A DNA stretch of 64,000 nt from Phytoseiulus persimilis. Its lineage: Eukaryota > Arthropoda > Arachnida > Mesostigmata > Phytoseiidae. Numbering within the stretch: the stretch's first letter is position 1; every line of letters starts with the position of its first letter. Of this stretch, positions 38,601 to 51,600 are shown one piece after another. Below the pieces are notes generated by a model, which saw only the letters and a program-made list of their open reading frames with translations, made no database searches and was not told the DNA's origin. The translations under genes were made by a program, and so were the position numbers. The DNA lies in NCBI GenBank assembly GCA_037576195.1, contig CM075102.1, forward strand, positions 37,072,745 through 37,136,744, given 5' to 3'.

Positions 38601-41462
38601 ATATATTTCTTGCAATTTCGATCCGCCACTGAGCGGTGGGGCTTTTGCGCCTCGAAAATAAACATCTCAAAAACCCCGGCCAAAGCGGAACGGGCGAGCT
38701 CGATGCTCGAGCCAGAGGGGCTCTTCTGGGGAATCGCTCCCTACCGAGCAGCCGAGCGGCGGGAGTTTCTAGACAGCAGGAAAGTTCGGTTCAGCGTTTC
38801 CAGGGTTTCGGAGTCCCTCCGAGCCTGAACAGCAGTTCTCCCCCACCGTCGACCGCTGAGTCGTTGCACGGCCGAGGCGGCCAAGCGCAAATCAAAAGAC
38901 TGGACCTTCAGACAGGGAATCGAGAGTGTTGAAACCTCCATTCAGACCCGATCTAGAGAGCGCAAGCGACCAAACTGAGAAGGAAAATACCGGGAATCGG
39001 GAGTTCCCTCGCGCGGAGCTCTACGTGTCGCCGCGGAAACTCAGGCTCCTTCGGATCGGAAAGCGACGTCTAATAATAATACGCGGGTCATCGCTTAATC
39101 GAGAGATCTAAAAAGGACCAGAGGCCATGCAGAGAAGCAGGAAGGGAGCAATAGCGCGAGCCTAATTTTAGCTCCAGAGCTCAACTAGCGATCTCATCAT
39201 CTCCGCAGAGACAATCAATGGGAGCGCGCTCGGATAAATGTTGGAACGCTCGGTCGCGGACTGAGCTCTATGTTCTGGGCTCGAGTTGGTCCCGAAACGA
39301 ATGATTTTCTCTGTCTCATTCCCAACTAGTGCTCGCGATAGTTCGGTGACTGATTGGGACGAATACGTGAGAAATGATTATCAACTCGAACAGCGATTAT
39401 TCGGAGCTCTAACGCCGCATCCTCCACTCTCGGGAATCAAGATTTCCCGGAAAGCTTTCCAAAGCTCCGACTGCTATTCGGGAAACCCGGTTCGCCAAGG
39501 TCGGAGCGCCATTCGGTCGATCTACCGCTACATAGCTATGACCGAAGGCTCCTGGTTCCCTAGTAGCGAAGAGCCAGACCGTCATCGGGCCGTTCGACAT
39601 GATTCTGTCTACAAATATCTAGCAATAAAGTCTATTCTACCGAGGAATCCGAACTTACGCTTCGGCGATGGGACCGCAGAGCTGTTGTCGGGCAGAGCGT
39701 TCGCGTCGTTCGGCTTGCGTATCGAGGCCCAGGCTGGTGCAGAATGGAGGAAGGCCCCGAATGTTGGATTGCGGCTCTTCTGAGAGGAAGGGAGTCTCGG
39801 TTTCCTTCGCGGCCTTTCCCGGGGGCCAATGATTCTCTCCCGGTGAAGCGACAGAAGCGCCCCTCGCGGCGAGAATTTTTTTGCTATGAACGAAATTTCT
39901 TTAATACCGACTACAACTAAGCATAATTGCTCGTCGGCTCTGGAGGGATACAGTGAGATTCAGCTTCCATCCGCGTTTCTAAGCACTCTACGTAATTATT
40001 CGAGCCTGAATGAACGCTGGGAGGAAGTATCCTGCTCCTCTTCCTCGGGCCCGCACTGCGACCTCGATACCAACCGACGAAGCTGGCCGCCAGCAACAGA
40101 AGCGTCGTAGGAATGTTGCGCAACTTCGCTATTTATTGCAAGATAACGCCTCGAGTTTTTCCCTCTTATCGTTGCGTTGTCCGCCCTTGCCCCATGGAAT
40201 CCTCTCGCTGGGCGTCAATTAATCTTTTCCGAGACACACGGCTGCTCTTATAGGGCCGGCAATAAGTTGTGTTTCTTGGCACAGCTCCGTGGTGCATAAT
40301 TGCGCATGATGGCTCTTCGGTGCTTCGGCTTCGCATCGGCTCTTCAGCCACGCCGTGATCTCGGACCGCTGTTCGTTCGTCAGGTCGCGGACGTCCATTC
40401 GGTAGCGTCCGCCCCGAACCGGGAAAATTTGCGAAACCCGAGTTCAAGCTCCGCGCGTCAATCGCATGCCCCGTCGAGGCTCGACGGGAGCGCCTGTCTG
40501 TTCCCGCTATCGCGTTGAAAGCTCGGATCTCGCAGATGCTCGAACGGGGGGTCGACCATCGGGACATATCGGGCTCATCGAACGGAATCGATCCATTCAA
40601 TTTACTAGATAAACATTTACTTCTCGGCGCCCTCAGGACGTTCTTCCGATTCTCGAGTCCGGGTCCCTCCATCCATCCCCCCTTCCCCTCCCCATCATCA
40701 CCTCGTCCACTCAAATCTAATTCCGCTGGCAAGCATCAAGGCAATTCAATCAGCGAACGTGACATCCACACCAAGGGTACGGCACTTCCTGACGTAAGAA
40801 TAATTTTTTTGCTGTTTTCCATGAGAATTTCTTCTTGGCAACCGCAGACTCCGGTTCCAGGTGAAGCGAAGAGAGCTCCAACTCCGACTACCTGGTAAAC
40901 ATTGAGGCAGAGAATATTCTGTGGGTTCGTTGCGTCCACGCAGCACCGGTGGGCGGAAAGCGAGGCGATGAGGGAAGCGTCCGGTGACCGTGTCGGAGAA
41001 CACCTCGAGACAGAAATCGACTGCGACCCAAGCCAAACGAGAGGGCCTATTGAGGGAGAAGCACGTGGAATGCCGCCGACACCTCGGAACGAGCCTCACG
41101 AATTCCGAGGGGTTTCCAGGGAGAATTCTCTCGGGACTTCCCGCACGCGGAGAAGCTCGCACACACAGGAATCTTCGGGTGACAATGACTTGACGGGAGA
41201 CTGAGTTTTACGAGGTCGGGTCAGCACGAACCGGAGCCATGGAGAAATCTCAATGAATTCAGGAACACGGAGTAGCTATGGACTCCGTGGCGAACGGGTC
41301 AGCGAACGCACGAACAGCATCTCTCTCGTAAATGCTCGAGCATGTGGCATCTGCATAATTGCTAGCCACCAGGGTAGACAAGTTCGGGAAGGGCATTAGG
41401 CCATCTGCGTCATGATAACTGCTATCCGTCACATTTCCTCACTCTCTGCCTCCCCTCTACAG
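35603..41462. other. non-coding stretch with possible splice signals
   Basis: No gene supported. Donor-like sites include GTGAGT at 36053 and a perfect TAG|GTAAGT at 36525. The latter follows a frame containing GDYGSLVRDRLIQLLSEGKK that stops 10 nt before it, so this could be a 5' untranslated exon end, but nothing anchors it. The palindromic GGTCCCT/AGGGACC pair at about 36451-36468 is a small hairpin. The minus-strand frame at 36873-37538 (221 codons) has no domain I recognise. Confidence 0.45.
38392..38436. repeat. GTC/GCC/CCC-rich trinucleotide tract
   Basis: CGTCGTCGTCGTCGCCGCC followed by CCCGCCGCC units over about 45 bp. Antisense frames read it as Ala/Gly-rich, which explains the Ala-rich open frame at 38317-38505 without invoking a gene. 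Confidence 0.85.
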
Positions 41463-41744
41463 CAGCCTCTTGGAGGAGAGCCTCCGCTGCACCGATGCAA
41501 GGCGCAATGGTGGCGCCTTCCCCGCGATGGCGTTGTTGTGTTCGTAACTGACTGCAGTTCGTCCCATTTATATCCAGTTAATGTATGCGCACGAGCCGTG
41601 TGTACAGTTCGAGTTCGTCTGCGTGCTCCTCGTCGCAACAACGTAGTCGGAGCTGCGCCCGCCGGCTGCATCGGAGTTCCCGACAACCGGCCCCACCTGA
41701 CATTTGGAAATAATGAGTCCTTCATCGGAGCAAGATTCGGCTGA
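41463..41744 (+). CDS. candidate exon after a very strong acceptor
   Basis: The pyrimidine tract TTTCCTCACTCTCTGCCTCC, continuing to CTACAG at 41462, is the best splice acceptor I see in the window. The frame starting exactly after it stays open for 93 codons to a TGA at 41742. It contains five or more Cys (CKAQWW, TDCSSS, VCARAVC, GCIG), but no signal peptide or known domain is visible. Internal donor-like sites GTAACT (41544) and GTATGC (41583) would give shorter exons. I do not recognise the product. If real, it could be a terminal exon, or a longer exon running to the GTGAGT at 42033 with this frame closed. Confidence 0.25.
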   Translation, partial: QPLGGEPPLHRCKAQWWRLPRDGVVVFVTDCSSSHLYPVNVCARAVCTVRVRLRAPRRNNVVGAAPAGCIGVPDNRPHLTFGNNESFIGARFG

Positions 41745-42032
41745 ATTTATTGTCAGGCATCCATCTGGGTCGAGCGTTCCGATGGCTCAGGAGATCGCCG
41801 AAGCCGCGGATGGATCAAGAATACAATCCCTCGGGTCATCAGGCCGAAGAATGTTGACTCAACGGAGAGGAGGAAAGGACTGCAGCCTTGCAGCGGGGGC
41901 TAATTTATTCGAGACTAGAGGGGAAAAACTTCCCGAGCAAGCCAAGTACTTTGACAGGGTCACGGAGCAACGAAAATCAGAAATCAAGAGCCTCGTTCGG
42001 CACCGCGGACTTGTCCTGAACGCTCCTGCTCG
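41713..42032 (+). CDS. candidate exon ending at GTGAGTAT donor
   Basis: An ATG at 41713 opens 106 codons that run to a strong GTGAGTAT donor at 42033 (phase 2) and stop three bases into the putative intron. The product is hydrophilic and Glu/Arg/Lys-rich (SAEFIVRHPSG, QAKYFDRVTEQRKSEIKSLV), possibly partly helical. No family is recognised. It overlaps the tail of the frame that starts at 41463 in another frame, so both cannot be fully right. It could be a 5' exon of a gene lying to the right, but no continuation was found. Confidence 0.2.
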
Positions 42033-42038
42033 GTGAGT

Positions 42039-45000
42039 ATCCTCCGATATGACGGTCCTGATTAGTTGCTGTCGGGCAGACCACGAGCAACTTTGCGAGA
42101 AAAACCGGTCCAGCCGACTCACAGAGGGAATCGAGCAGGGTTTCTGATCTCGTTTCACGGCGGTGCCTCCGTTATTGCGGTGGGAATAAAGAGGGGACAA
42201 TCGATTGCTCTCCGGTCTTTGAAGGATAGGGAGGAAACCGGATTGAGCGTGTTCCGAGCCGCGGCGGAACAAGCAGCAGCAGCAAGCGGGAGGGAAAGAG
42301 GACAAGAAATATGAGGAGCAAAGGGAGTCCACGTCGAGAGGCTCTTGAACAGACCTACATTGCAGTTGCTCTTCTCTGTCCCATTTTTTTTCTTTCTATA
42401 TCTCCGTCTTCTCCAACTGCCGCGTGTGCACGCCTCGGCTCTGCAACACCAAGACATATTGGATGCAAACAAGCACCGACCATTGAAAGAACTCGATTCC
42501 TCCTCCAGTACAGACGACGCCGAAACTCGTCCCGGACACGACGATTCCGGGGCGGTTGAGTTTTATGGAACTGTAGCCGTCGGAGAGGCTTGATCGAGCT
42601 CCACGAAAGCTCGGAATGAGGTCAACATCGCCAGCCCTTCAAATCACTCAAAAGTATCGAGATCGGCTCAGAATTGAGTGCCGTTGCGTTCCAGAGATCC
42701 GATCGGAGTGGCTCTCATCCTGGGCTGAACGAGACATTTTGCACAAATTGTGGATCAATCAACTTTAAAGCCGCTCCCTACGTCGTGCATAGCGATGCGA
42801 GTCGTCGCCCTCGAGCCGCTCCGACAACTGGTGGGTTGGACGCGGAAAAAGCACAACGCATGTCACGTTGGAGGCAATGTTCGAAACTTTCTAAAAGGAC
42901 CCACTCGATTGAGTAAGTGGCTGGGCGGGTTGTCGTCAGACTCGACTTGATTGGGTAGGTGGGAACCCGCAGCTGTAGCCGAGGCTACATGAGCCCTCAG
43001 GGCGGTGTGCCAGGCCCATCTCTTACATTCCGTCCTCAAATGATCTCCATAAAACGAAGCGCTGCCATATAAAATTCGTGTACGAGCATCGCTCAGCTTC
43101 GAGTGCTGCAGATTGGCTCCGTAGTCCATTCGGTTCGTCCCATACGATTACCACGTCGTAACCATTACGAGATTCGCTGAATACATGGCCGAACTTGCAC
43201 TCGAACATCGTTCGATGGGTTCCGCAGGTCGCGGAAGCGCGTCTGAACTCGACCCGCCTAGCTTTTCTTCGACGTGCGCTCTCGTTCCACTGTTTGGAGA
43301 CCATCGCATCCTGATTGTTTCGTTTTCCGAGGCCGCTGCGCATCCACTGGACGACACAAACTGTTCGGCTCACTTTCATGACGTGAATATCAGGTCCTAT
43401 AATATGGCTCCTATATCCTATGAGCGAAGCCACGATGTGCACTGTACGACGAACCCTAGTATGACGGGCTTCCTGTGAAGAAGTCTCCCTGCACGGGGGG
43501 GGGGACCGACTCAGCTAAGGTTTCTACCTGGAGGATATGTGTCCCGGGAGTCAGCGATGGAAGGATCCAGAGAGTTTTTGGCCCCACGGCACTTCGATGG
43601 AATATCACTCCCATATTTGTTCCGATGAGGTTCCATGCACGGGACGAGGATCGTGTCTTGTCCGAAGGTCACCGAACCAACGTTCTCCCTCAATGGGCGA
43701 AGAAACACCCGTCCGCAACGGGGAGGCCAGCGCTCGTAAGAGTGGATTCCTCGACGATCCGCCATTTTTCTTCGGAAGGAAAACGGAGCTGAGTGCTCCG
43801 AAATTCACGAAGCTTACGCAAACCGACGTGCGTGCGTTCCCGCCGCTAGAAGATAACCGTAGCTCCGAGGCGGCTCGGGGATTCATCTCACAACGACCAG
43901 GAAGAGCCGGTGACGAGCGGGGAGAGCGGGCGCAAAACCACGAGATTCAGCCGATAAGGATCGACGCAAACAAAGTTCCAAAATCCGAGAACGTTTCGAC
44001 TTGCGAGAATCGAGTCAACTCAAGGCGTTCGGGGTGAAACCAGTGCGTTCGTGGAAACCAAGGGAAAATTTGATCCGGGACTTCCACAGAAAGCAATTCG
44101 GTCTGGCGTATAGGCGGCGGCGAGCTGTCCAGCCGACCATCGGAACTCGGTTTCGGAAGCTCCATCAGCTCCGACCGCCCACAGTGATAAGGGCCGCAAT
44201 TGATAGCTCTATAAATCGGACAAAAACAAGGGCCGGCCTTCTTTCTCCCTTTTCCTTCTTCTGCCGCTAGCTACCGAGCGAGCTGGATGACTGGGTTGCT
44301 GGATTGCTGGTCGCTTGGCCCCCTACCGGGGGCCCCGCTCCCGCCCCCTGCCTCTCCTTATGTCGGTCGGGACGGACGTTCCTCTGGGGACCCATTGAAT
44401 GCTAGCGACCGTTAGCCGGGCATGCCATGCTTCTTTTTTGCGGCCGCAAACCAAATACCGATTTAATCACCTCGGCATAGTGTCCAGCAGCGTGGAATCT
44501 TTAATCTGTTTGCACACCCCCTCGTGCACACGCAAGCCAGCTCGGTGGAGTCGAGTGAGCCGCGACACAAAAACGAAAGAAAAAACGGAATCGATTCGCA
44601 TCATCCCCAGGGTTTTACGGATAGAGTTGCGAGACAATCGCCGCATCCCCAGGGATCTCTGAAAAACGAAATGTTCCGTTACCGCCGGAGGAATCCGAAC
44701 GGGGTCCTCGCCGGCCCCGTGAATGCCCAAGCCGTCGACGCAGGACCTGCGTGGTCATCCTGAGGAACTTCGTATCGAGGAGCCTTGTCCGAACACTCCT
44801 ACTTCCTTTCGGAGCTGTCGATTTCGGACTCGCTGCGGAACTCAGGTGAGGCTCCTTTGTCTCCTCGCCTGAGCAAGTGTTGGTCGTCTCAGAGCAACCA
44901 GAGAACAAAGGTGGAGGAAATGCAAGAGTTCCAAAGAACAGAAGTACAATTACCTCCTCCCTCCTCCCCTTCCCTTCTCCAGTGATACACACACCGCCTC

Positions 45001-47835
45001 CCACTCGCCCCTCAGCCGTTTCTCGCCCCCTGAGCTATAAAGCAAGCCCATAGAATGAACGGTGCTGGTGAGCGAGGCAGCGCCAGTAGCAACGAGCGTT
45101 GAGCTCCTCAGAGGTCGGACGCGGCGACTTTTTCCTCCTGGGGTAACGAGTTTCTGTTCATCGGAAAGGCCGAGTCGGCCTAAGCTAAACTCTGATGGAG
45201 AGGCAGGCAGACCGACCGACCGACGCAGCGGAGAACTTACAACCACAAGCCTGCGGCGGAGAATTCGCACTGAGGGAATCAGCAAAAGCCGGGATGAACT
45301 GGCAGAGAGAGAGCGCCAGCATGGGCGGCCAAGTTAACGGCTGTTCGTCCTACTGGACAACGATGATGATCTTCACGATGATGATTACGTCGTCCCGGGA
45401 GAGGTTTTTCCGTTCTCCCGTCGCTGGCAGCTGTTCGGGGGAACGGGCACGGTTGCCACATACAAAGCAATCCCACGATTCCGCAATTCGTCCATTGACT
45501 GTTGATCTAGTATTAGCATATTTCAACCAACGCAAACATCACCACGCTGGCTGCCCGCCGACAGCATAACTAGAGAGACGATTCCTCCCGCCAAGCTCGT
45601 CTGTTATTTATTTATTTTGGCCCACGAGTCCCTGCTCGGTCGTCTGTTTGTTCCTCCGCTCGTTTGCTGCAGCTCGACCGATCGATCGATCGCTCGTAGT
45701 AGATGCTGCTCCCGTCGTCGAGAATGACCATCATGATCAAGAGGTAAATTCGCGAGGATGCGGACCATCACGCCCTATACTCAGCGCGCCCTCCCCCTCG
45801 TCAACCAAATTTCCCCGTCACGCTGAATCCGTCGCGGCCCACTGCGAGCTGCTCTTATATCGGTTCCAGAAACGGTCATTTTCCTACGATGCCATCGGGG
45901 TAGAGAAGGTCCCAAAACCGCTGCTTTTCCTCGAACATTGATTTCGGGCCCGGGTTTCTCGTCGTCTTATCTCACGCAACTGGAGCTCCTGCGCGACGCA
46001 GCAGCCAAAACAGCGAAGGCGGCAAAATGATCGTTGCGAGTTGTCTCACGCCAGAATATATTGACGGGATTACGCGGATTAGAACTTTGCGCGAAGATAT
46101 TTCTGCGGGGCTCGTCGACGGGCTCGATTTCCTTTCGGCCGAGAGAACCTGTATCCGACGAGCGAGGCGGACGAACGGGAGGCGGGGATCGTGGATGAGG
46201 TGGCAATAGAGGATCGAGGACAAAAGAAAAGAGCCCTCCTCAGACGGGCCGAGCTGGGCCAAACGTTCACTGCAAAAAACAGCAGCAGACCCCAGCTGCA
46301 ATGCAGTTGGTGATTTCACGCTTGATTTCCGGCCGACACCTCGTGATTTTCGTTCTGGCTCCTCGTCCCATTATCTGATTCGTTCCGTGACCCGTTCCCG
46401 TGGGCGAAGATCACGCTTGCTCTTCTGCGCGGCGGTCCGGGGTTTCCAGCAGGATCCGGGCAAATAACGATGGTCGAAAAAACTCATCGAATAACTGGTG
46501 GCACGCCGCACCCGGTAGCTCGCAGACCACGTCTTCACTCAGCCCGAGATATCAGCATAAGTTTCGTCCGCTTGTTCTGTGCAATATATTCGTCGTACGC
46601 GTTATGTTTGTGCATCTCGTATGTACCTTGCTTGGTATGCAGCCGTTGGTGAAGCCGTATAAGACAGACGAAACGAACGGATGGACGAGGGGGGCGAGCT
46701 CTCTGGAACGAGCGATGCCACGTCCAGGCTACGTGAGACCGATACACCAGGATCGTCGAGAACACTCGGCCGGCTGTGCAAGTAACGAAATAGACGTCGA
46801 CGCAGGGCGAAGGAACGACGTCAACGCCGCCGCCTCGGGAGGCAGCGAGCACAACAACAACATCGGACAAGAAAAATCAATACGGAGAGGAGGATCCCAC
46901 GCCGGGCTCTGCCTCGCGGTCGCATTTGTTCGCATGCAGATTCGCGACAAAGGAATTGAGGAGGGAAAGTCAGACCTACCGAGTGAACGTCCGCTTGACC
47001 ACGCACCCTCCGCTCCGAACGTTAGCTTTTGTGTTCCTTTCTCCTGTTACCACTTCGCGCCGACGATTTCTAGGTCCAGATCCGGGAATTCTCGAACATG
47101 GCGGGAATAGATCGCAACAGGCTGCAGACAGATTCGGTACGGTGAGAGCGTATCGAGAGCCGATCATCGTTGGTTTTGTTAGTTGACTGCTGTCGAGTAT
47201 TCCGAGCGCCTAGCGCTCAGACCTAACGACGCTCTGGTGTGATCGCTGTCACTGGCGGCGATGGTAGAAGCTGCGGTCGCAACAGAGATGGTGGTGACAC
47301 ATGTCGGGTTCCACGAGGACGCCTGGAGACAGAGATAGAGCTCTCACAACTTCGACTGAGAAGGCGGGCCAGCAGACTCAGCCAGATGTCGTTCGCTTCT
47401 TCTCCTCCCTTTCAGTCGGGCCGGATAGATGATTGGCAGTAGACATATCGCCAAAGTGCAACTGACTGAGCCGACTGCACGACCCGGGCGGGAAGTCCAC
47501 CAGCCCGCGGTAAATCCCGTTAGGCGGCAGGGGAGCCGTCAGTGAGTCGTGAACAAGCTCATTTCCAGTCCCTGCCGTCATCAGCATAGATGGCGAGATC
47601 CGAAATTCGTCAGGTCCCCAGTCTATGACTTTTACCGAGTGCAGGAGTCCGAGAATGGGGATTCGAGATCGTTCGGAGCCGTGATCCGCGCCCCTCCCGA
47701 GCAACGAGACGATTCTCCGGCTTCGCTCATCAGGCGGATGGGAACAATCGAACCGAGGTTGTGAAATCGTCTCGGGAACTCTCAGAGGAGCCCGATTCTG
47801 CTCAGTTCCTGACCGAGAGAGCGTGAGCGATCAGT
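42039..47835. other. non-coding stretch
   Basis: No gene supported. Many short overlapping frames; the longest (46400-47110, plus, 236 codons) is antisense to equally open frames and has no domain. TATA-like motifs occur at 44210 (TATAAAT) and 45036 (TATAAAG) without an assignable transcript. Tetranucleotide repeats GACC (about 45210-45225) and CGAT (45679-45692) are short. A hairpin is at 44317-44334. Confidence 0.5.
44317..44334. repeat. perfect 7-bp G+C hairpin
   Basis: GGCCCCC, loop TACC, then GGGGGCC. It sits in C-rich sequence. No downstream T run, no gene context. Confidence 0.75.
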
Positions 47836-48589
47836 GAGGGGGGGGGGAGGGGCTGCGACACTGGCTCTGGATCCGGTTCTCAGGGCTTCTTCCCCCCTGC
47901 ACGCCTCCCCTCCCGCTATCCTACGAGCCCGTTTCAGCCCTGAGATACTCACCTACAGTCCGTGTTTTTTTCTCCTCCTGCACGAACTCGATCGTCCTTG
48001 CCCCTTGCTGCTCCTCCGACCAGCAGTCTTCCCCTTTTTCCCTCCTGGTTCGGCTTTGTGTTCCCGCCCAGCCTCAAAGAGTACTCGCCGCGCTTGGCGA
48101 TTTCTTCCCACCTGGTTTCCGAATCCGCCCCGCCTGTCTCTCGGTCTGCGAACTCAGGGTTGTCTTGCGGCCGTCCCCACGGCTCAAACTTCTCCACCAC
48201 TACCACCCAAACTTGCCACGTGCCGTTATTCTACCCTGTCCTTTTCTTCCAACCCTCCTCTTGGCTCCCTGTATCCGCTGTCGTTCTCTTCACACTGTCG
48301 CGGGCCTCAGCTGCTCTTTGTAGCTTATTATCTTCCATCTCGAACCACTATAAATTTGATCATCCCCGCCGACTTTGAGAGCACAAGGAGCTCGCGTTCC
48401 TTGTGCTTCGGTTTCCCGGACGACCGAGACGACGGCGGTTCCAACAACAACGTTGACGTCAAGGGGATGAAGGAGCGGGCGACAAAAACTCCAAGGCGTA
48501 GCAAAAATTGTCGTTCGCCGTGTCATCGCCACCGACTGACTGGTGGGAGGTTTTTTAGCTGTTTGGTGTGCACGACTGCGCTCCCTTAG
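47836..48589. other. pyrimidine-rich strand-asymmetric segment
   Basis: From about 47860 to 48300 the plus strand is strongly C+T-rich (repeated CTCCTC, CCCTCC, TTCTTCC), after a G10 run at 47838. This removes most TAA/TGA/TAG on the plus strand and explains why the longest open frame of the window (251 codons, 47834-48589) is here. Its Pro/Ser/Leu-rich product has no domain or ordered features, so I treat it as compositional rather than coding. Confidence 0.6.
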
Positions 48590-48598
48590 TTCTGCATT

Positions 48599-48616
48599 CG
48601 CTCGCTCGCTCGCTCT
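48599..48616. repeat. (GCTC)n tetranucleotide repeat
   Basis: About four perfect CGCT/GCTC units followed by CTCT. Short ordinary microsatellite. Confidence 0.85.
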
Positions 48617-51600
48617 CTACCCCGAACTCAGCTCTGAGCCGAAGTCTCAACTCGAGCCCCAGTTGTCTTTGGTCGGGGTAATTACGTCGTTGCTCGCTAG
48701 CTGGCTGGCTGACTGGCTTCAGTCTCGAGGCTCAGACTCTTGTGACCGACCCCGGACACCAGGAGTCTGTGAGCTCGCGAGTGCCGCTCCCCCCGGAGGA
48801 GGTGGCGCACGAGCGTCAAGTGTGCGATGTTAATTGGTGTTTAGAAGAAACTCTCTGGTTTTCCTCGAGCGTTGGAATCTATGGGTTGATTTTTGTTCCC
48901 TCGCTGTGCGGGAACTCCGGATGGATCCGAAAAACAGATAGAAATCAGAAATTGCTGCAAGCTCATTGGAGAAGCATGGGGTATCAGTTTCGGAACGGCC
49001 CAGAGTATCGAGACCAGATCTCTTCCTCGGGTTCTCACGCGCTGTGGGAACTTTGGAACTAGGGTCTTGAACTTGTGGGGAGCTCCAAACTCCATTTCGG
49101 GTGTGCATACCGCTCGAGCCTGTTCGAGACGAACAGGAAGACGCTTCCTACCCCTCCGTTGTTTCTTGCTACGCTTCCCGAGACGTTGATAGAGAGTAAC
49201 CGCGTATTAGAAAAAATTGAGCTAATTATCAGCAGAAGCAGGAGGAGGTTTCAGGGTGCTCTAAGAAATGACAGGCGGGGGTGAAGGGGGCAAGCTCTCT
49301 TATACTTTATACACTCTCACAGCCTCACTCGTACATTATCGACATTTGCCTCCGTTCCCTGGTTCTTCTTCCTACATCGCCGGAGTCGACGGCGGCGGCG
49401 GCGCCGTCTCTGTCGTCTTATCAGCGGCGGAGCTTATCGACTTAACTCGCACCACGAAGCGAAAGAATTCCGCAGCCGACTGAGATCATGCTGAATCGAA
49501 AGATGCAAAATCCCCGGCGTCGTTTCCCTTCGTCAGATTTTGTTTGCTCCAGCGATTCCCCAAGTCCATAATAACGCCGGTCGGCCGGCCGGCCCGCCGC
49601 CGCCTCTCGTCGTTCGCCCGGTTAGCTTCTTTCTTCTTGGGAATAAGTCGAGCTCGAATTTTCGCTGGGCAGAAAGAGCTCAGATAATAAGGAGAAATAA
49701 CAACAGAACGCCTGCGCTAAATGCTGAGCTGCGCGAACGGCTTTGTTCTTCCTCGGAACGACGAGGAACTCTCTCCTTCCCGGCGCAGGAGCTTCGTTGA
49801 GAAGTTCGGAACTGTTCTGACCCGCCAACGATTTCGAAGGATTCGATCGTCGAGCGTACCGCGACTCCGGTACCGCGCGACGAGCGTTTCCTCCAGAAAT
49901 CCAGCTCGAATGTCGATGAAAACTTTGGGAATTCGGTGTGGGCTCGAGCCCCTGGAGCGGGGCCAAACTGGAAGCGAGGGAATGGTCAATAGCCAAACCG
50001 TCTCGCTGTCCAAGTCTCTGCTGTGTGCTTTGCGCGGATCGTTCGCCCGCTCTCCTGCAAGCGGGCGGGCCAGTTCAGAGCGACGAGAAGAGTTCATAGC
50101 GGGAGGTGGGCCGGGTCGGCTTCGAGCGGGCGAGGAAGAAGACGAGTTGGTCTCCGGCTGTTCGAAGAAGCCACTCGAGAGAGGAAAAACTCAGGAGACA
50201 ATCCATCGTTCTTCCTCTCTCACATCTCCCAACGGAACAATGGAAAGCCAGCTGATACAGCTTGCCGAGGCCCGGGGCGACGACGTTGGCGCAGCGTTTC
50301 TCTCGGTGGCGGCGATAGCGGCTGCAACCGACGGCTACGACAACGACAAAACCTCTGAATCTGTGACCCTTGGCGGCGTCGATGGGACGGGCATACAGCG
50401 ATGACATCAACGAAAGCGCGCCAAGGAGGACTGATACAGAGCAGCGGCTTCGCTCGGCGACAAACACAAGAGAAGAAAGAGCTGTTCTTGTGTTTGAGCG
50501 GCAGCTGCGGGAACATCGCCCGCTCCTCAACCAATATAGACTTCGCCGTTCGTTGCCTTTGAGCACTCGGATTCGCGGCTCCAGTGCTGAGTGCCACTTT
50601 CTGCCCAACGATATTAATAGTTAGCTGTCACCGAGAACGTTTTTCTAGGAAAAGTCGATATACGCCGCGCGGAGCGCTCCACAGCTTGCCCGGGCAATGG
50701 GTAAAATTCCACCGAAGGGAAATCTGAGAATATCTTTTAGAATACAGCGCAAGGAGCAGGGGTTCATTGTCCTCGTCGAATTCCTCGGTTTCAATTGCCT
50801 CGACGAGCCTCCTGATCTCACCGCATCTTGACCGTGCGGCCCACGGGTTCGTTTCTCCGATCAGGCCTCGATATTTGCCCTGCGACTTCACGCGACTCGA
50901 AGAAATCGTCCTCCAGATATTCTCTCAAGGATGATAATCACTGTTTCCTTGAGCTGGAGTACCTCTTGATTTACGCATAGTCCTCCCGGATTCTGAATTA
51001 CCAGATATCGGTTTCTATCTGATACGGCCTAATCCTGAGGGTTGAGGGAACAGCAGGATGACATCAGAAGGGTATTTTCCGCACTCATCCCGTCTGTTCG
51101 GAACCGAAGAGCTCAACGAGGTTTCTGAATTGAATTCCTCGGGACGATTCCAGCTTATGCGCTTCTCTCGCTGGGAACGTCAACCTTCCCTCTTGATAAT
51201 TGTTTGAGATTAGAGAACCAAGGAAGATAAATAGAAGACATTGTCGACATTGACCAACATTCGGGGAACCTTGCCGTTGGACTCCGTGTCGCTTCAGCGG
51301 GAATTCGTCAACACCGGGAACGGGGCTGGACAGAACGGCGTCGATTTCCCTAACAAGTGCAGGCTTTTCAACATGATGGAGTCTCGATCTCGAAAGCTTT
51401 CGGCCTCATTAGCATCTCCAAGCGAGCTCGACGAGAATCGTCGCTGAATCGGGAGACTCTGGGCATGTTTCCCAGCGTTGTTCAAGCCGTAGTGCTCTGA
51501 GAACGACATTTTCCAATTTTCGACGATGCGCGCTTCGATATCATCAAGCTACAGGACCGAATATTCCTGGAGAATTCGAGCGTTCGAGGACGAGGGAATC

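Noticed and set aside
46400..47110. 236-codon plus-strand open frame
   Set aside because: Composition like the surrounding non-coding frames; antisense frames of 111 and 73 codons overlap it; no domain.
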